From contig BCLD01000010.1 in the NCBI GenBank assembly GCA_001600875.1, forward strand, positions 51,218-115,217: a DNA stretch of 64,000 nucleotides. The letters run 5' to 3'. Position 1 is the stretch's first letter; each line of letters starts with the position of its first letter. Below, in pieces: positions 1 through 11,200 of the stretch. The notes under the pieces were generated by a model. It was not told the origin of the DNA. It was given only the letters and a program-made list of their open reading frames with translations, and did not search any database. The DNA comes from Solicoccozyma terricola (lineage: Eukaryota > Basidiomycota > Tremellomycetes > Filobasidiales > Piskurozymaceae). A program made the translations under genes and the position numbers.

Positions 1-35
1 CCCCCCCCCCCCCCCACACACACACACACCAACAG

Positions 36-696
36 AGACGTAGTAGACGCGGGTCTTAACTACTTCCTCATTCTTCGACCATCAAAGAAAGCGGAAATCC
101 CAAGTTGGTTGACCAGTCAAATGATGTTGAATAATGCCGTTTCAGCTGGAGTAGGATTGGTACCGCTCGTTGGGGATGTAGTGTTAGGTGTTTGGAAAGC
201 GAATTCTAGGAATGCACATTTGTAAGTACCCTTACCTTCATCCATCCGTCCTTTTGCAATTTTTTTCCTTTTCTCTCACTAAAATATTGAAAACACACAC
301 ACACAAACCAACCCAAAAAACAGACTCGAAGAATACCTCGCTATCAGAGGCCAAGAATACTTGATCGAACTCGGTTACTCGGTCCCATCCCGAACCACCA
401 AAATCCCACATAATGACACCAAGATCAAACAACAATATAAACCAGGTGCAGGTCTCGCTCATGGTGAAGTGATACTTCCACCTGGTTCTGAGCCGACGAA
501 ACAGAAACATGGGATGTTTGGTAGGTTTATGGGAAGGAATGGGAATGGGTCGTCGTCGTCGGCGGCGGCAGCGGCAGAGCAAAATGGACCGTATGATGCG
601 GTGGATTCGACGACTGGAGAAATGAATGATATTCCGAGTACGCCACCACCAGTGGTTCCAGCTAGGGGTGGAGAAGTGTACGCAGTGAAACGATGA
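36..696 (+). CDS. DUF4112 domain protein, 3' part only
   Basis: This is the C-terminal part of a DUF4112 protein; the 5' end lies outside the window. The visible sequence starts after an intron acceptor (CAACAG, ending near 35). Exon 36-221 reads into the family core: an LNYFLILRPSKK-like start, then WLTSQMMLNNAVSAGVG, VPLVGD and WKANSRNA, which is the conserved hydrophobic segment of the family. A GTAAGT donor at 222 and an acceptor at 321-323 join it in phase to exon 324-696 (LLEEYLAIRG...). The tail after about 40 more residues is low-complexity (Ser, Ala, Pro) and ends at TGA 694-696. The function of DUF4112 proteins is not established, although members are small membrane-associated proteins. 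The family call is confident. The exact start of the first visible exon depends on the acceptor chosen. Confidence 0.82.
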
Positions 697-1150
697 TTGG
701 GGAAGAGGGGATGAGAGGGAAGCCAGCGGGATCAGCGGGCGAGGTGATGCGTTCGATGGATTTCCATTTTAATACACGATTTGTATTCAGTTTACTGCAT
801 CTAGCATTTGCCTTTTATCTTGTATATTATATTATGATCGATTGTGTCTCATTGCCATTTAATATAATCAGAGGTGGGTGGGAGTAACTCCCAAGAAGGG
901 GTTGGTGAGCGGTGAGAGGGCTTTCACATTGTATGGATTCTGTTCGACCTAACCTACATTCCCACCCACCCGTTGTATCATGGTGAACGTCTGCCGTTCT
1001 ACCTCTTAAGAAATTCTGGTACCATCACATCGGTGGCGTTAACAATCGGTAATCTCAAGACATGTCGTTTCGTTTCGTTGGTATAATGTTTCACTTGTTA
1101 CCGGGACAACATAATACAACCAACGTCGCTTCCCATGCCTCCCCTCGTCA
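697..1150. other. Intergenic region between convergent genes
   Basis: About 450 bp between two convergent 3' ends. It contains AT-rich stretches that could serve as polyadenylation signals for both genes (for example around 820-860). I see no conserved coding frame here. Confidence 0.6.
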
Positions 1151-2880
1151 TCAATATTCTCCGAACTCCACGTCTGCGATCAGAAAGCCACTTTTCATCA
1201 GTGTCACCTACAGGCACGCCATGCCGTACATCCGCTTACGTCCAGTTGCCTTTGCATGCTCTCTAGCCCCCTTTTCACCCTTAAGACCCGCTTTACATAT
1301 CTGCGACCGTCATCCCAAGATCAGATACAGGGCCTCCCAATTAATGCGATGCGCATTACCCCACCTGACATCTCAAATCAAACCCGGCAGTATCAGTATA
1401 ATACCTCCGATCTTTCAGTACCTTGACGAGCTCTTGTGCAGCAGGCAAGATGGTCGGATCGCTAACTGGGAAAACAGTAGTCTGAAACTCCCGTGGTGCA
1501 TCGCGCATAGGCGATGTGGTTACAGCGTCGTAGTCTGTGGAAGAGACATGACAATATATATCAGCAGGAAAGAACTGTAGAGGATCGGGGTTTTGTATTC
1601 GCTCGCCACTAACGGATTCCAGAATACACCAACACACATCGAGAATCGTATTTTCCCTCACCGAATCGATCCGCCCTACCGGATAGAACATCGAATGAGT
1701 CGATCTCCGTATTGAAGCTGTATTTGAACGCAGTTGAAGGATCACTAAACCCTCTATTCACCCCAGTGCTGCCGCCGTCGATGTTACTCACTGCTTGGCG
1801 AAAACAGCAAGCTCGATCGCTCCACCCCATGATTGTGGTTTCAATATCGTCGAGATGTAGTCCTCCCGTGGTCGTCTATACAGAGTTCCATGGTAAGACC
1901 GCTGAAACACATTCAACCTTTTTCCTTTGGATTCTCACCCTAACACAACATCCGGATAGTCCTCAGGATTCGACCGGATCGCCTCTGCTACGACTATACA
2001 AAGCCAGCCCCCGATAATTAGCTGTGTTTACATTGGTCGTCTCTTGTTGAATGTCTTTCACCTTGTCGTAATGCCAAAGCCAATTCGGCATCCTGTCCAC
2101 CGAGGAAAACCACAGCGAGACTCGTAAACAAACAACTATTATCGTCCGGTACGATGACTGAATAACCAAAAGAATCAGATTCCAGCTTCAGTCATGACGA
2201 GAACTACCACGAGTATCGTATGCGTAGGATTCTCACCATGATTCATAAACCCATTATCATCTGGTAATTCCACAACCACCGGTGATTTATCAACTCCTGC
2301 AGCTGTCTTTCCCACGGGCTCCTGGATCGCCCTAGCCGCATTCGACGCCGCCGAAGATACAGGTGCCGATTGTTTAATCATCGGAGGACCAGGATGACGT
2401 GAATGAGCCGACGGTGCACTCGTCGAATGGTGGTTTGTCGAATGAGTGGTAGAATGTGATGCCGTAGTTGAAGATGATGAAAGGGATTTAGTCAATTCGG
2501 TAACAACGATTTGTTCACCTTTTGTGATTGGAATAGATGATAAAAGTGTAGATTGATCCGTTGGGAGTGGTTTTGGTGGATAACTATATTTGACTAAATC
2601 AAAATCGAAGGATGAGATATGTATTTTCAGTAGAACTTGTGGATTGAGAGAAAAAGGACATTTACGATCTTGTGCACTAGGAACTATCTCCGTCTGACTA
2701 AATATCATAGAATGGAGATCTTCAATTGTTGTAGTTTCAGGATCGAGAGTGAGTGTGGAGACACCACGAGGGTGTCTAAGACGGACCTGGTGGAGAGAGG
2801 AATTTGGGCTTTCAGAGAAAGGGGTGACAGGACGGCTTTGTAGCTTGTTGTCAAAAGGGAATGCGTACGGTGATGGCCAT
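1151..2880 (-). CDS. YOD1: OTU1/YOD1 ubiquitin thioesterase
   Basis: OTU-family deubiquitinase that trims ubiquitin chains on Cdc48/p97 substrates. The model starts at ATG 2878-2880 with a four-codon first exon (MAIT), then GTACGC and an acceptor before 2786, giving MAITVRLRHPRG, the start of the UBX-like domain; LKYSYPPKPLP follows after another intron. The OTU core contains VPDDNSCLFTSLAVVF (catalytic Asp and Cys), RPREDYI, the segment WGGAIELAVFAKHF, SFDV and RFGE, and GIHYDA (catalytic His). The last exons encode a single zinc finger (CQICKAGLKG...REHAKATGH) and end VEFGEY. At least seven short introns were placed by phase. The predicted protein is about 390 residues, in the usual range. 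One oddity is a second PDDN just upstream of the active-site PDDN, across an intron. Family assignment is firm; individual introns are inferred. Confidence 0.9.
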
Positions 2881-3124
2881 TCTAGCAGCAGTTGGTAGTC
2901 GGCCGGTACGTTGAAGTGAATTCGGGACACGAGAAGGAGGTAACGATGACTAGAAGTAGAACGGGGTAATGGGTCGTGTTGTTATTCATGGTCATACCAT
3001 ACCAGATCAACAGGCCATATCCGGGCATTGTTATGATGACGTCATCACCGTCATCCCAATCAAACGTTTCAATCGCCATCCACCCGCCCTCCCCCACCCC
3101 CCCCCTCTCTTGCAACCCTCATCA

Positions 3125-4385
3125 TCAACTCATCTTGGCTTGACTGAAATCCATCTCTGGATGGGAAGCCTTGAATTTCTCAAGCATATCGATCTTACGT
3201 TGTTCATCTGATGATGGTTTACCTAGTTCCTGGAGGGGAGGAAACGAGGGAGAGATTCAGCGTGGATGTGTGGGAATCATAAGAGCGGTGTAAAAAGACC
3301 TACTTTTTGTCGATTATCATACTACACAACCGATCAACCCAAAGAAAGAAAGAGAGAAAAAAAAAAACCCCCCAAAGACACCATGAAAACCATCAGCTCT
3401 CACAAGGTCATCAACCCAATTCTCAACAGACTTCTAAATAAATATCTCACCATCATCTTCTCAACCATCCCTCTAGTTTCTCCATCCAAATCACTCAATT
3501 TCGAATTCTCAGGAACAATTTTTGTGGTGTCGATTTTTGGATGATGTGTTAGGACATGTGGCCACCATTGAGAGTTTGCTGTTCTGTTGCTGTGTGTTTG
3601 GGGAGTGGGGGGATGGGGATGGGGATGTTAGGTTGTGGATGAGTGTTTTAGCGTGGGGACGGGGGAACGGGAGGAACACCGAGAGATTCTTACCCGAGTT
3701 TCTCAAGCTCGATGGTGAGTACGTCGTCCTCTATTGAAAGGCGAACAATATCACAACGAAATTACCGAAACCAAAGACACCAAGACTATTTTTCAGCAAT
3801 CACCAAAGAAGAAGATGGATAAGGGAGAAACTATCTCTCTCTCTCACGAATAGTCCACGTTGAATCTTCTTGTTTAATCTCTGCAAACAATTCCCCATCC
3901 AATATCGGTTCATCTGCCGATTTGATCTTGACCTGATTGACACACCCCGGGCCAAATAAGTGAAACACCGCATCAGATTCCCACTACTACCACCTAATAC
4001 CCCCCTCCTACCGGAGAACAGAGACACACACACATACCTTTAATGATTTTTTCTTGATCAATACTTCGATACCTTTCGCTCTGGTCCCAGTAGGAAGTTG
4101 TACAGTCACCGTAACAGTTGGAAGATCTTGTGTCCATTTATACGGCAACGCTGTTCAATCCAAAAAAAACCCAACCCCCCACCGAAGCGAACGATTCAAC
4201 GTCAGTCTACCGATTGGAATAAAGACGAAAGAAACTTGAGTGGAATAAACAGCCACATCCCAAGGATCTTCCCTCTCCCCCCGGCCTTCCCACTCACCTG
4301 CTTGTTCTTCTCGTTCCCTAGCCAAGTTCTGAGCATCGATGATTTTCTGCTCCGATTCTGGGATTTGAGGTGGTGGAGATGACAT
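3125..4385 (-). CDS. NUDC: Nuclear movement protein NudC (CS/p23 domain)
   Basis: NudC-type protein, a small cochaperone-like partner of the dynein/Lis1 nuclear migration pathway. The start is ATG 4383-4385. Exons join to give a short helical N-terminus (residues 1-30), then the CS domain: [26 protein letters not shown], then ELF, W and TI, then LTIELEKLG, then SQWWPHVL. The C-terminal extension carries [28 protein letters not shown], a six-codon micro-exon YDNRQK, and [10 protein letters not shown], which is diagnostic of NudC. I count about 192 residues, as expected for fungal NudC. Six introns were placed by phase. The gene faces RPS11 across a 405 bp divergent promoter and lies about 245 bp upstream of YOD1 on the same strand. 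Confidence 0.9.
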
Positions 4386-4790
4386 TGTGTGGGTGTGTGT
4401 TGGGATGGGGGGATGGGACGGGATGGAGGTGGTGGGTGGGTGGCCGAGTATGAGGCAGGCAGGGGTCAGTCACTCGTAATCACAGCACGTGATAGTAGAC
4501 ATTTGGAGTCACGTGCAGGCATCCCCCTCCCCCCCCTTTTTTTCCAAACACGCGCTACTTTCGGTCCATCGGGGATAGTCCTACCCGTCTTTGAGAGAAA
4601 CGACGCCCCTTCGCCCCCTCCTACTCGATCTGATCCCGTCCCTGCTCGCGCCTTTCCATGGCCAACCCCCTCCTTCTCAAGCGCACCACCACCCCCCTCC
4701 GCTCCTCACCACCTCGACCAACACAACCCCCCCCCTCTTACCCCCCCTGCTCAAACCAAAACATCAACAAAAGAACCCAACCTCATCAAG
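4386..4790. promoter_or_regulatory. Divergent promoter of NUDC and RPS11 with two CACGTG sites
   Basis: This 405 bp region separates two divergently read genes. It holds two CACGTG palindromes (4486-4491 and 4510-4515), a pyrimidine-rich C/T run around 4526-4542 and very C-rich leader sequence before the RPS11 start. A CACGTG core is a basic helix-loop-helix binding site (Cbf1-type). Its use here is inferred. Confidence 0.5.
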
Positions 4791-6287
4791 ATGGCTGAGC
4801 AGACTGAGAAGGCTTTCCAGAAGCAACATTTGTTCCAGAATGCTAAGGCTAAGGGTGAGTTGAGTTTGGTGGATTTCCCCGTCGTGGACTGATTTGGAAA
4901 GAGGGAGTTGGAATTGGAGGATGGGTTGGGTTGGGGTTGGGGTTTTGTCTGGGGGGAGTATGATGGGGGATAATGATGTGATAGAGGATGAGGGAGAAGA
5001 TAAGAAGAAGTTGGGTTGGGAAGGACTACCCTATGAACTCTTGGGACATCATTTTGGGATGGAAACGAAAAACGGGTTTAACATCAAATTGAAATACACA
5101 ACCCCCGACTACATTGCCATAACCACGAATCCCCCAAGGATTGGGAAACCCCTTCGTCGTCGTCGTCATCGTGGTTCACTACCTACCTCGATATCCGCTC
5201 ATCGATCCAGTCAATTCGAACCGATTCCACACGTCTATATCGCAAGCATATCGCCATCAGCATCGATATGCTAATGAGGATAGCTCGATAAGGGTGGAAT
5301 GATGGTTGGATATGGTTTCCAATGATAGGATCGTGGGGAATAGACGTTCGGGGCTTTCAGTTGGGAGAACGTCCAACTCGTCGGTTGGGACGATGGCCGG
5401 GGAATAAAGGAAATCGTTTTTCTTTTCCTTTCGATGATTGTCTTCTGTTGAGAAGACGATATATCAAACATGCGATCAGCGGGGAAGTGGGAAGTGATGG
5501 TTTTTTTTTTGAGAAAACATCGTTCAAAGTTAGCAAAATGTGGAGTAACCATCCCCCCAACGAGACAGCTCGCGTGTTGAGCGTGTTGAGATTCAATTAC
5601 GACTCTAGAATAATTGCTCGCGATTTTTTTCATTTTTGTAACTGACATTCAATTTCCCTCTTTTCATCAGGTGGTAAGAAGGTAGCTACCAAGACCAAGC
5701 GTTGGTACAAGGATGTCGGTCTTGGATTCAAGACTCCCGCCGATGCTATCAACGGTACTTACATCGGTAAGTCGTGTTTCCTTCTGGAAGATTTTACACT
5801 ACCGTTGGGATGGGAACTGACTCGCCGTTTTTTTTTCTCTTCCTGTTGTGTCTGCGCTGGATGGGGATTTATAGACAAGAAGTGCCCGTTCACTGGTGAT
5901 GTCTCCATTCGTGGTCGTATCTTGACTGGTGTCGTTCACTCCACCAAGATGACCAACACTATCATCATTCGACGAGACTACTTGCACTTGTGAGTGTGAT
6001 GTGAAAAGTTGCCAGAAACCCCGAGAAGAAGGATTTGGGCTCTTGTTGAGGGAGAACTAACGCCGAATTGCGGATTTCTTCTCCCCCCCCCTCCCAGCAT
6101 CCCAAAGTACAAGCGATACGAGAAGAGGCACAAGAACCTCGCTGCTCACTGCTCTCCCGCTTTCCGTGTTGAAGTTGGAGATCAAGTAACCGTCGGTCAA
6201 TGTCGTCCTCTCTCAAAGACCGTTCGATTCAACGTTCTCTCCGTAAAGCCCAATGTCGCTGCAGCAAGGGCTTTCAGGAAGTTCTGA
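4791..6287 (+). CDS. RPS11: 40S ribosomal protein S11 (uS17)
   Basis: Small-subunit ribosomal protein uS17, which binds 18S rRNA. Four exons, 4791-4854, 5671-5766, 5875-5989 and 6098-6287, sum to 465 nt and encode 154 residues, the normal eukaryotic length. The protein opens [12 protein letters not shown] and contains [34 protein letters not shown] then [18 protein letters not shown] sequence (here TKMTNT), then [24 protein letters not shown] and the end [11 protein letters not shown]. All introns are canonical GT-AG. Intron 1 is 816 bp, far longer than the others in this window. The ATG has a good context (CAAGATGG). Confidence 0.97.
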
Positions 6288-6736
6288 GAAACGGAAGACA
6301 ACAAAAAACCCAATCGGAGGGGGAGAGGGGAAGAGATCTCTTCAGCCGGGCATGGTTAGATGAGGGAATGAACCGCTTCCCCTTTTTTTTTTTCCTTCTC
6401 GTTGCTGTCTCTCGGAACCGTCATTTGCGAAAACTTACTCTTCAAGAATGTGGATCCGATGGACGGGTTTGATTAGGGGCGGGGGGGGNTGGGGGGNTTT
6501 CTCGAATATTGGGACGAAGCGGTTTACATTGGGATGGCTTGTAATGCTCTCGTAGACGTTTTCTTTCCCGATGCATTTCATGCTTTCTAACGTTTTTGTT
6601 GTTGGATTTGAGTGTGCCACGTGACTCGGGCCGGACGGAGTGGTCAGTAACCTCTTGGGCAAAGTGCAAGAGAGCGCTGTTCAAAAGTCCTCATTGTCAT
6701 TCACCGACTTGCAGCGTATCCCATATCAATACAACC
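6288..6736. other. Intergenic region between RPS11 and the Tda10-like gene
   Basis: This holds the RPS11 3' flank, a G-run with two unresolved bases (6489, 6497), and the promoter of the downstream kinase with a CACGTG palindrome at 6618-6623. Frames here have no conserved content. Confidence 0.5.
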
Positions 6737-7702
6737 ATGGCTGATTCATTGACACCCTCATCGGCATCTCAAAACGCTGCAGACTCCACGAATGCACTCT
6801 CATCGACTACTTTAGCAAGCGACGTCATCACCGCTCACATCCTATCCCTCCTATCGCTTCATCGCCAAGTCTCCCATCGTCCGCTTATGGTCCTCCTTCA
6901 AGGTCCACAAGGCTCAGGGAAGACAACTGTAACCCGTGAATTGATGCAAAAACTACGTACTGCACCTCATAATCTACGGATGGCGATCCTAAGCCTTGAC
7001 GATCTCTACCTGTCCCACGATGGCTTGCTGGATGTCGCCGTAAAATCCCCCCATAATGGGATGTTACAGGGACGAGGGTTGCCTGGGACACATGACTTGA
7101 AGTTGGGTCAGGAAATCCTACAGCAACTTCAATCGATCAATGATGAAGGATCAGTTCACACGGTGCATTTACCGATATTCGAGAAAAGTCTGTATGGAGG
7201 TTCTGGGGATCGGTCTCGGGAGACGGTCGATGTCCAAGGACCGCTGGATGTGGTTCTCTTCGAAGGATGGTGTTGTGGGTTTTCACCTCTCACACAGCCA
7301 GGCCTCCGTCGGCGATACGAAGAGTTGGAGACCTCAAGCCCCTCAGCTGTCTCTCTTCGCCACCCTCTGGAATCCCTAATCGAGATCGAGTCAAACTTCG
7401 CCACTTTTGCTTCCACACTCTACCCGTTTTTCACTGCTCTTATCACCATGATTCCCTCATCCATCTCCCACATCTATACCTGGCGTCTCGAAGCAGAACA
7501 CGCCATGAAAGCTACGAACGGAGGACGTGGGATGTCAGACGACGATGTGAAAAGGTTCGTCGATAGGTACATGCCGGTATATGAACTTTGGGGAGGTTTG
7601 GAAGGATTGAAGAGAGACCCATGGGGGAAAACATGGCAGGGAAGGAGTTTGGCAATTCATATTGGCAGACGAAGAGAGGTGTTGAGGACTCAGATGTTTT
7701 AG
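6737..7702 (+). CDS. TDA10: Tda10-like ATP-dependent kinase (P-loop, glycerate-kinase-like)
   Basis: A single-exon gene for a P-loop kinase related to yeast Tda10 and plant D-glycerate 3-kinase, of the phosphoribulokinase/uridine kinase fold. The 321-residue frame shows a Walker A GPQGSGKTT, the Walker B-like region ILSLDDLYL, the family segment NGMLQGRGLPGTHDLKLG, then PIFEKSLYGGSGDR, VLFEGWCCGF, a YTWRLEAEHAM helix and a C-terminal DRYMPVYELW. I chose ATG 6737 (CAACCATGG) because sequence before it in the same frame is not conserved in character. The physiological substrate of Tda10 is unsettled. Family membership is strong and the gene symbol is by similarity only. Confidence 0.87.
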   Translation: MADSLTPSSASQNAADSTNALSSTTLASDVITAHILSLLSLHRQVSHRPLMVLLQGPQGSGKTTVTRELMQKLRTAPHNLRMAILSLDDLYLSHDGLLDVAVKSPHNGMLQGRGLPGTHDLKLGQEILQQLQSINDEGSVHTVHLPIFEKSLYGGSGDRSRETVDVQGPLDVVLFEGWCCGFSPLTQPGLRRRYEELETSSPSAVSLRHPLESLIEIESNFATFASTLYPFFTALITMIPSSISHIYTWRLEAEHAMKATNGGRGMSDDDVKRFVDRYMPVYELWGGLEGLKRDPWGKTWQGRSLAIHIGRRREVLRTQMF

Positions 7703-8209
7703 GCGCGCGGGCCCCATGGCGCGGGATAATCGATTTCAGCCTGCAGAGCGTAGTTGTACAAACACAATGCAGGACCATGGAAATTGCAGGGCACTCCATC
7801 AGGACCTTGCAAGCAGCGGCTGATGTTCTGGCCTGATCACCACCACTTCCATTAGTACCCAACTCCTTGCCCGTTCGTTACCTACCTGGTATTTGGTGGG
7901 GTGGTGGAGACGCGGTCACGTGATTAATTCCTACAACCTCATTCACTCGAGGTGCTCACACAAGTCAGTGTTCGTAAAGAACAACGAGGACCATCGGGAC
8001 ATCTCTCTCTTGTCATCGTCGACCACTTCACGACCTCGCGGCTTCACATTGCTCAACCATCGCTGGACGATGATTCCAGCAGCTGTACAAGCTCGTCACC
8101 TCGTCTTCCGGATGCACCATCGGCTCTGACCGTTCAAAGCGTGAGACAGTTGATACCCTCCCGATCCCGTTCCACCATCCCGTCTGACCGTGCGAGACTT
8201 TACAGCTAC
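7703..8209. other. Intergenic and possible 5' region of the Sec7 gene, with CACGTG
   Basis: A CACGTG palindrome lies at 7917-7922. From about 7952 to 8209 a frame is open and continuous with the downstream Sec7 gene, with Ser/Pro-rich content, but I found no ATG in it. Either the true start is in an upstream exon or translation begins at 8210. Confidence 0.4.
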
Positions 8210-11200
8210 ATGCCTCGCTCCCCTTCTAGGCCGGCGTCCACGCTACTGTTGGACTCCCTGTCAGATGAAGTGCTTATGGGAGACACAGCGATGGACGATA
8301 CTCAGCAGACATCACATGGGCTGCCCAGCAGTATGTCCATGTCCTCCTTCTCCACTGCGCAAGAGTATCCTTCCTCGCCGCCCGACGATGTCCAGATCAA
8401 TGAACTAGCTCGCGCGGATACCATCAAAGCCGGAACAGATGGCAAGATCAGGAAGAATTCGTCGTCGCACAGTAGAACCATACGCGCAGACCACAGCGGT
8501 TCGTTGAATGTCGACACGTCTGAGTTACTCCAGAATGGCTCGACTTCGTCTGCTATGAATGAGACGGCAGTAGTGCCGCTAGATCCAGCACCTGCATCGA
8601 CTGGGGGTCGTTATTTTAGCAAACGAGCTCGACGAAGGAGCAAGGAAGAACTGAGGAATGAACAATCGACATACACCACGGAATGGAAGTCGAATGAGCG
8701 TGATCAAGTGAGTCATTTGTCTTAATTCTCCGATAGAAAAGAGATTTCTGACTTGCTTCTCATCCACGGCCAAAGCCTCTTGCTCCCACGGCTTCGTCGC
8801 CTCTTTCCAGCATGTTCCCGTTCTTCGGTCGTCATAAAGACACAACACAGGTTGTACAACGTCGGACGACTTCGTCACCTCTCCCGTCTTCCGCACCTGC
8901 AACTCGATCACCCTCACCTGACCCTCAAGGCCCGGCTTTATCCCGTGCAAACACGCCACGAGCGGCCTCGCTGACAGTCATTAGGCCAACTCCAGAAATA
9001 TCAAACGGCAAACGCCGGTTGACGTACCTACAAGATGTTGTCGCTCAGCAACGAGCAAAGACACCACCGCCGCAAAATGACCCTTCACCGCCAGAACTAC
9101 CAACGGAAAAGATTGTCCCCCGTGTCCCTACCACCTCCATTGATGTCGATTCTGGACAAATGCCATCGCGTCCAAGTGATATCGTAATCACGCCCAGCAG
9201 TCCCTCAAAACCCGACTCCGCGGCAATCTTCTGGTCAGATGGTCCACATAACACGGATGAAGCAATGTCAACGCAACTCGACAGGCAGAGAACCGTTCGA
9301 GCGAGTCATTCTAGTCGGCAATCCGGGGATATCCTTAATGTTGGCGCAAATCGACCGAGACTGCGACATGTTAGGTCATTGGGCTTGGGAAAGCCGACGC
9401 TGAATGGAGAGCACTCCGATACTTCCACCTTCGGCCCAAGTGGTACGTCCGCATTTCATCAACCAACAGAATCGCCATATCGTGAACGGGAAGGCTATAC
9501 TAGATCAGCATCGTCCATCTTGCTGCAACCTCAGGTTCATAATTCAGATCGGAGTCGATCGCCGTCACCGACTGGCGCAGGTCGATCGGTCTCTTTCACA
9601 TCTCCAGAACGACCATGGCGGGGAAGGGGGTTCAGCGAGATGAATATAAGTGTCGATGATATGCCAACACGACCACACAAGGTCATTCGGAAAGCACGCA
9701 GTTTCTCTGGTATCTTCTCGTCTCCTTTGTCAACTTTTCAATCTTCGTCGTCGCAAGTCTTACTTGAAGATGATCGACGTGCAATTGCTCACGAGTCGTC
9801 TCGTGCTTCGTCTCGTGAAGTAGAGCAATCTAAACAGGATCCGGAAAAGCTATCAACGGCGAAGACACCTTCTACATCCTTACTCAAAGGTGCTATGGAA
9901 TGGCTAGGTGCGCGAAAGTCCTCAAGGAACCGCAAGGCATCAGACGCCCAACTCTCACTGCAAATTCCTCCCATTGACACCCATAAAAAACAATACTCGG
10001 TTTCAGCAGCTCATCCACTCGATATCCCAGGAAATGCGAACAGACACGCGGGATCAAGTCATTCAAAACAGACTACGATGTCTCCAGGCGGTTTTCTTGG
10101 ATCATCCAAGTCATGGAATCATTCACAAACAACGCGCCGCTCAACATTGATGCAGCCATCGTCAGACACACCCAGTTTTAGCGACTCGCCGGTCTTCTCT
10201 CCTCGAACTTCATCTCTTTCGCCATACCCCGGAGATCACTCAAACGCAGAGTCAGACTCAAGCAGAAACTCCTCTCGGCTGTCTCCCGCGCCGTCGGTGC
10301 AAACTATTTCAGTTTCGACTCAGTATCAAGAGGTTACGAACTCCCTTCCCCCCATCGACGCACCATCACCACTGGATGCGTTATACTTTTCATCCTACAA
10401 CGTTCCACAACCCAGATTCGGCTCTATCGCACGTTCGTCTATTGCAGACGAGCCTGATGTTGGGTTGGTCGCACAACCAATGGATATCCGCGATTCTCCA
10501 CCTTCGCCCCTGAGCAATAACACTCAGCTACAATCGACTCCTATCAATGTTCCGCAACCACTGACAAATGATGAGCAATCGCAACGGAATCGCCCTGCTC
10601 GTCAAAGAGCACACTCCGACGCACCAAGCCGAAAATCTGGTAGCTCGACGCAGCCGTCTTCACAACCTGCTGCTGCGGACAGGGACATCTCGCAGCTCTT
10701 TGGAGGCGGAGGTGGGCTCGGTAGGAGACCTACCTTGGGTGAGAGATCCAACTCTGCTGGCTCTGCCGTCCTTGATCGAGTCAAGACTGCAATTAGCGGT
10801 CGCAATAGAAGCAACAGCCTGCTGCGCACTTCCACCGGCGAATTTTCTCCCATGAACAGCTCGAGAAGCTTTGCCACCTCTCTTTCGGGTTCATCCACCT
10901 CCCTCAAGTCCTTGTTCAATGGTCAAATGTCTCGACAGGCAAGCTATGACCAAAGCCAACAACAACTTTCCGAGCCACCACTTTCTGCTTCGGCAATCTT
11001 TGCGCAACGATCCGGAGCCCGACTCACAGTTCCTCTTTCACCCTCGCGTCCGAACACGGTTCTGGCCGAGGTTGGCTCGCCACGGCCATCAATCTCCAGC
11101 TCCGTCACTTCCTCTACAAGGTCATACAAGGACCCATCGCAGATCCGACGACATTCGACACAGACGACGGACAAGGCTGAAAGCTCGCCGTCACCGTCGT

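Noticed and set aside
1062..1580. Long open frame on the plus strand opposite YOD1
   Set aside because: It overlaps conserved minus-strand exons encoding the OTU catalytic His region and zinc finger, and its own protein sequence is unlike any family.
5280..5660. Possible box C/D snoRNA in RPS11 intron 1
   Set aside because: Several TGATG and CTGA-like sequences exist, but no RTGATGA/CTGA pair with a terminal stem at proper spacing could be found.
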